Source: an uncultured Draconibacterium sp.
GTDB lineage: Bacteria > Bacteroidota > Bacteroidia > Bacteroidales > Prolixibacteraceae
Direction: 5' to 3'
Assembly (NCBI RefSeq): GCF_963675585.1
Contig: NZ_OY776414.1
Location: 1,157,001-1,221,000 of the forward strand
Length of the DNA: 64,000 nucleotides
In this document: piece after piece, positions 60,113 to 64,000 of the stretch
How the letters are laid out: every line of letters begins with the position of its first letter
Position numbering within the stretch: position 1 is the stretch's first letter
The notes under the pieces: generated by a model
Database searches by the model: none
Told to the model about the DNA's origin: nothing
The model's input: only the letters and a program-made list of their open reading frames with translations
Position numbers and translations under genes: made by a program

Positions 60113-61408
60113 ATGGCAAGTTTTAACATTGTTATGCCCAAATTAGGTGAGAGTATCCAGGAAGGAACCATCACCAAATGGTTTGTAAAAGAGGGAGATA
60201 CAGTAGAAGAGGACGACATGTTGTTCGAAGTAGCTACTGATAAGGTAGACTCTGAAATCCCTTCTCCGGTAGACGGAGTTATTACAAAGATACTGTACGC
60301 AGAAGACAGCCTTGTTGCTGTTGGTGAAGTGTTAGCCGTTATTAGTCTCGACGGAGAACAAGAGGAAACAAGCACTGAAGAAGTTGCAGAAGAAACGAAA
60401 ACCGAAAAAGTTGAAACCGTTTCTGAAGAATCTGAAAATTCTGTTGACGATAGCAGAAAGCTCTCTAACCGTTTTTATTCTCCATTGGTTAAAATAATTG
60501 CCAAAGAAGAAAATGTATCATTGGAAGAACTTGAGTCTATTGAGGGTACAGGAGCCGGTGGCCGGGTTCAAAAGAAGGATATTTTAGCCTACATTGAAAA
60601 CAAAGGAACAGCAGCTCCGGCAGCTAAAGCACAACCTGCAAAAACAACAAGTGCTCCGGTAGTTGAACGAAAAGCTCCAATGCCGGTTTCGATTGGTGCC
60701 GGTGATGCGGTTATTGAAATGGATCGGGTACGTAAGTTGATTGCCGACCATATGGTGATGTCGAAGCAGGTATCGCCACACGTAACTTCGGTGGTAGAAG
60801 CTGATGTAACAGAGCTGGTTCTGTGGAGAAATAAAAATAAAAATGCTTTCCAGGAGAAATACGGCGATAAAATTACGTTCATGCCGATATTTACTGAAGC
60901 AGTAGCTGCTGCACTTGCTGAATATCCACTTGTAAATTCATCGGTTGACGGCGATAAAATTATTCTGAAGAAAGACATAAATGTTGGAATTGCAGTTGCA
61001 AAACCCGATGGTAACTTAATTGTTCCGGTTATTAAAAATGCCGAACAACGTAACCTGATCGGAATAACCAAAGAATTAAATCGTTTGGCAAATGCAGCGC
61101 GCACCAATAAACTGGAACCGGCCGAAATTCAGGGAGGTACCTTTACAATTACCAATTTTGGTTCGTTTGGAAATATTATTGGAACACCTATTATTAGTCA
61201 ACCTCAGGTTGCCATTCTTGCAACCGGAATTATTGAAAAGAAACCAGCTGTGTTAGAAACACCAAGCGGAGATGTTATTGCAATTCGTCATAAAATGTAC
61301 TTGTCGTTGTCATACGACCATCGTATTATTGATGGTGCACTGGGCGGAGCATTTTTACGCAGAATAGCTGATTTACTCGAACAATTTGATACAAACCGCG
61401 CAATTTAA
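60113..61408 (+). CDS. 2-oxoacid dehydrogenase E2 (dihydrolipoyl acyltransferase)
   Basis: A 431-residue E2 subunit. The lipoyl domain (about 1-80) carries the lipoylated Lys in FEVATDKVDSEI. An acidic linker, a peripheral-subunit-binding domain (about 122-160, SPLVKIIAKEENVSLEELESI...GRVQKKDIL), an Ala/Pro linker and the catalytic core (about 195-431) follow, ending with the active-site His in SYDHRIIDGALGGAFL. It moves acyl groups from E1 to CoA. The gene directly following encodes a fused E1 of branched-chain type, so the complex is probably branched-chain 2-oxoacid dehydrogenase. E3 is not in the window. Confidence 0.93.
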   Translation: MASFNIVMPKLGESIQEGTITKWFVKEGDTVEEDDMLFEVATDKVDSEIPSPVDGVITKILYAEDSLVAVGEVLAVISLDGEQEETSTEEVAEETKTEKVETVSEESENSVDDSRKLSNRFYSPLVKIIAKEENVSLEELESIEGTGAGGRVQKKDILAYIENKGTAAPAAKAQPAKTTSAPVVERKAPMPVSIGAGDAVIEMDRVRKLIADHMVMSKQVSPHVTSVVEADVTELVLWRNKNKNAFQEKYGDKITFMPIFTEAVAAALAEYPLVNSSVDGDKIILKKDINVGIAVAKPDGNLIVPVIKNAEQRNLIGITKELNRLANAARTNKLEPAEIQGGTFTITNFGSFGNIIGTPIISQPQVAILATGIIEKKPAVLETPSGDVIAIRHKMYLSLSYDHRIIDGALGGAFLRRIADLLEQFDTNRAI

Positions 61409-61413
61409 GAAGA

Positions 61414-63462
61414 ATGAAAGATTTAAAAATTCCAAAAATATACAGCATTAAAAAAACTCCAAAAGAAACTTTGGAGAATTGGTACCGACTAATGACAGTT
61501 GGTCGTGCCATTGATGAAAAAGCACCTAATTATTTAAAACAAGCTATAGGTTGGTCGTATCATGCACCCTATGCGGGTCACGATGGAATTCAATTGGCAG
61601 TTGGTCATCATTTTAGAAAAAATGAAGACCACATGTACTTGTACTACCGCGATATGTTAACTGCGCTTGCAGGAGGAATGACAGCTGAAGAAATTATTTT
61701 AAACGGTATTTCAAAAGCTACTGATCCATCCAGCGGCGGTCGTCACATGTCGAACCACCTTGCAAAGCCGGAATGGAATATTCACAGTGTGTCGTCTGCC
61801 ACAGGAAACCATACTTTGCATGCAGTTGGAACCGCACGTGCAATTAAATACTATGGCGAAAAAACAGTTGCCATAAGTGGTCAGGGCGAATCGTCGGTAA
61901 GTGAAGGTTATGTTTACGAAGCAATTACCGGAGCTGATAAAGAAGAATTGCCTGTAATTTTTGTTGTCCAGGACAATGGTTATGGAATTTCGGTTCCGAA
62001 AAAAGACCAGACTGCACAACGAAAAGTAGCTAACAACTTTTCAGGATTTAAAAATCTTCGAATCATTCATTGTAACGGAAAAGATGTGTTCGATTCGATG
62101 AACGCAATGGCTGAAGCAAAACGTTTTGCAATAGAAGAAAGTAAACCTGTTCTTTTGCAGGCCAACTGCGTGCGAATGGGCTCTCATTCCAATTCAGATG
62201 ATCATCTTCTTTATCGGTCTGATGCAGAAAGAAACTATGTGCTGGAATATGATCCGCTTGCTAAATACAGAAGGCTTTTGCTTCGTTACGAACGTTTTAC
62301 TGAAGATGAATTACAGGCCATTGAAGCAGATACGAAACTTGTAATAAAAGCTGCTCACAAGGCTGCAATGAGTGCTCCCGATCCTGATCCGGCTACAATT
62401 CATGATTTTGTTTTTTCAGAACCAATGGTATCCGAAAAATATCCGGAAGGATTGCATTCAGCTCAAGGCGACAAGAAAAAACTAATTACTGCCTTGAACG
62501 AAACATTAAAAGCTGAATTCAGGCACAATCCCGATACTTTTATTTGGGGGCAGGATATGGCCAATAAAGATAAAGGCGGAATTTTTAATGTATCGAAAGG
62601 GATGCAGCAGGAGTTTGGTGAAAAACGTGTTTTTAATGCACCAATTGCCGAAGATTTTATAATGGGAACCGCCAATGGAATGTCGCGATTTAACGATAAA
62701 ATCCGCGTGGTTATTGAGGGTGCAGAGTTTGCCGATTATTTTTGGCCAGCTATGGAACAGTACGTTGATACAAGCCATGATTTGTGGCGATCGAACGGTA
62801 AATTTTCACCAAACATAACCATTCGTCTTGCTTCGGGAGGTTACATTGGTGGTGGAATGTATCACTCGCAAAATATTGAAGGTTCGCTGGCAGCTATTCC
62901 GGGAGTTCGTATTGTTTATCCGTCGTTTGCAGATGATGCAGCCGGTTTGTTGCGTACTTCAATGCGTTCTGAAGGATTGACAATGTTTATGGAACCCAAG
63001 GCGCTATATCAGGATCCAAAAGCAGCAACCCCTGTTCCTGATGATTTTGAGGTTCCGTTTGGTAAAGCACGAATCAGAAGAGAGGGCAGCGATTTAACTT
63101 TAATTACGTATGGAAATACCACTCATTTAAGTTTAGACGCAGCTGAAAAATTAGCTGCTGAAGGAGTTAATGTTGAAGTAATTGATTTACGTTCGCTAAT
63201 TCCACTTGATGAAGAAACAATTCTGAAATCAATAAAGAAAACAAACCGTGTACTAATTGTTCACGAAGATAAAGTGTTTGGTGGTTTTGGTGGCGAGTTA
63301 AGTGCCATTATAACTGAAAAAGCTTTTGAAGATCTTGATGCTCCGATAAAACGGGTTGGTTCGCCATTTACACCTGTTGGTTTTAACCGTATTTTGGAAA
63401 AAGCTATTCTTCCGAATACGGAACGAATTTACAAAGCAGCAAAAGAATTAAGTGAATATTAA
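61414..63462 (+). CDS. 2-oxoacid dehydrogenase E1, fused alpha-beta subunits
   Basis: A 682-residue thiamine-diphosphate enzyme in which E1 alpha (about 1-330) and beta (about 345-682) are one chain. The alpha part has YHAPYAGHDGIQLAVG, SGGRHMSNHL and the ThDP-Mg site GQGESSVSEG...VQDNGYGIS (Gln in place of the usual Asp of GDG). The beta part has RVFNAPIAEDFIMGTANGMS, IEGAEFADYFWPAMEQ and the C-terminal VLIVHEDKVFGGFGGELSAI. It decarboxylates branched-chain 2-oxoacids and loads E2 lipoyl. It starts 5 bp after the E2 gene. Confidence 0.92.
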   Translation: MKDLKIPKIYSIKKTPKETLENWYRLMTVGRAIDEKAPNYLKQAIGWSYHAPYAGHDGIQLAVGHHFRKNEDHMYLYYRDMLTALAGGMTAEEIILNGISKATDPSSGGRHMSNHLAKPEWNIHSVSSATGNHTLHAVGTARAIKYYGEKTVAISGQGESSVSEGYVYEAITGADKEELPVIFVVQDNGYGISVPKKDQTAQRKVANNFSGFKNLRIIHCNGKDVFDSMNAMAEAKRFAIEESKPVLLQANCVRMGSHSNSDDHLLYRSDAERNYVLEYDPLAKYRRLLLRYERFTEDELQAIEADTKLVIKAAHKAAMSAPDPDPATIHDFVFSEPMVSEKYPEGLHSAQGDKKKLITALNETLKAEFRHNPDTFIWGQDMANKDKGGIFNVSKGMQQEFGEKRVFNAPIAEDFIMGTANGMSRFNDKIRVVIEGAEFADYFWPAMEQYVDTSHDLWRSNGKFSPNITIRLASGGYIGGGMYHSQNIEGSLAAIPGVRIVYPSFADDAAGLLRTSMRSEGLTMFMEPKALYQDPKAATPVPDDFEVPFGKARIRREGSDLTLITYGNTTHLSLDAAEKLAAEGVNVEVIDLRSLIPLDEETILKSIKKTNRVLIVHEDKVFGGFGGELSAIITEKAFEDLDAPIKRVGSPFTPVGFNRILEKAILPNTERIYKAAKELSEY

Positions 63463-63472
63463 AAAAGAAACA

Positions 63473-63979
63473 ATGAGTAAAACAGCAATAATATATAGCT
63501 ACAATACACAAAAATCGAAAAAAGTAGCAGAAAAAGTAATTGCAGCTTTTGGAGAAACAAATATTGAAGCCGTTAACGCCGAAGAGTTATCGAAAGAGGT
63601 TTTTGAGAACTACGATAATTTTATAGTAAGCGCACCTACCTGGTTCGATGGCGAACTACCAAATTATTGGGATGAGTTTCTTCCTGATTTGGAAGAGATG
63701 GATTTATCGAAAAAAACATTTGCCATCTTCGGATTAGGCGATCAGAAAGGTTATCCTGAGAATTACTGCGATGCAATTGGACTTTTGGCTGAAATTCTGG
63801 AAGAATGTGGTGCTAAATTAGTAGGGCAGACTTCAATAGAAGGTTACACATTTGAATCGTCGAAAGCCAAACGCGGAGATGTGTTTGTTGGACTGGCACT
63901 CGATCAGGAAAACCAGCCACGTTTAACAAAAGACCGGGTTACCAACTGGGTAGAACAACTTAAAAAAGAATTCTTATAG
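63473..63979 (+). CDS. Flavodoxin
   Basis: A 168-residue long-chain flavodoxin carrying FMN and transferring single electrons at low potential. FMN-binding loops: IIYSYNTQKSKKVAEKV (phosphate loop), SAPTWFDGELPNYWDEF (the WFDGELP loop with aromatic stacking residue) and GLGDQKGYPENYCDAIG. The family usually reads GSTTGNTE in the phosphate loop; here it is YSYNTQKSK, a noticeable departure. The ATG at 63473 is preferred to a GTG at 63452 that overlaps the E1 gene. Possible partners are pyruvate oxidoreductases elsewhere in the genome. Confidence 0.9.
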   Translation: MSKTAIIYSYNTQKSKKVAEKVIAAFGETNIEAVNAEELSKEVFENYDNFIVSAPTWFDGELPNYWDEFLPDLEEMDLSKKTFAIFGLGDQKGYPENYCDAIGLLAEILEECGAKLVGQTSIEGYTFESSKAKRGDVFVGLALDQENQPRLTKDRVTNWVEQLKKEFL

Positions 63980-64000
63980 TAGAATTTTCTATTTGCAATA

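Overview
The window looks like a chromosomal segment of a Bacteroidota bacterium. Promoters can be read as TTTG-N19/20-TAnnTTTG, Shine-Dalgarno sequences are mostly absent, and the gene content is typical of the phylum: BlaI/BlaR1 with TonB_C modules, a GH97 glycosidase, fused E1 alpha/beta 2-oxoacid dehydrogenase, OmpP1/FadL, a REP-associated transposase. A free-living or marine member of the Marinilabiliales/Prolixibacteraceae type is my guess from protein flavour only. No rRNA, tRNA, CRISPR array or prophage was seen. The left edge cuts a GIY-YIG gene.

Layout. 0.4-9.5 kb: trmO, a class A penicillin-binding protein, a sensor kinase/LuxR regulator pair, a small secreted protein and three membrane proteins. 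9.6-14 kb: arfB and a Crp/Fnr regulator, divergent from a six-gene redox cluster (NifX-like protein, polyferredoxin, thioredoxin-like protein, thioredoxin reductase, OsmC protein, anchored thioredoxin). A 30-bp perfect palindrome lies midway between the two divergent promoters. 14-27 kb: exonuclease III, a FadL porin, a 1158-residue protein that I tentatively assign as PPi-type PEP carboxykinase, gamma-glutamyltransferase, an AddB-like nuclease, an M14 peptidase, trmD and hsp20. 27.5-34.7 kb: GH97 glycosidase with araD and araB, a metallo-beta-lactamase-fold protein and a PQQ-like propeller protein. 34.7-41 kb: a LexA-like S24 regulator, a Y-family polymerase and a short DnaE polymerase form a probable damage-induced mutagenesis cassette, interrupted and bordered by REP hairpins and their Y1 transposase. 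41-48 kb: alcohol dehydrogenase, omega-amidase, then a TonB-TonB-BlaI-BlaR1-TPR cluster with paired palindromic operators in front of both its promoters. 48-55.4 kb: PAP2 phosphatase, GT39 glycosyltransferase, membrane-bound LuxR protein, membrane protein, and a secreted gluzincin/propeller/barrel protein.

55.4-58.2 kb is the most unusual part. It is about 2.8 kb of AT-rich DNA whose only credible protein gene is a small XRE-type regulator. Downstream of it are four compact units, each with a near-consensus promoter (exactly 20 nt between boxes) and a roughly 90-130 nt body ending in a strong hairpin. Two are about 97% identical tandem copies and a third keeps the same ~230-bp register. I read this as a small-RNA gene array, possibly controlled by the adjacent regulator; no function is known to me.

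58.2-64 kb: pyrK-pyrD, then E2 and fused E1 of a branched-chain-type 2-oxoacid dehydrogenase, and a flavodoxin.
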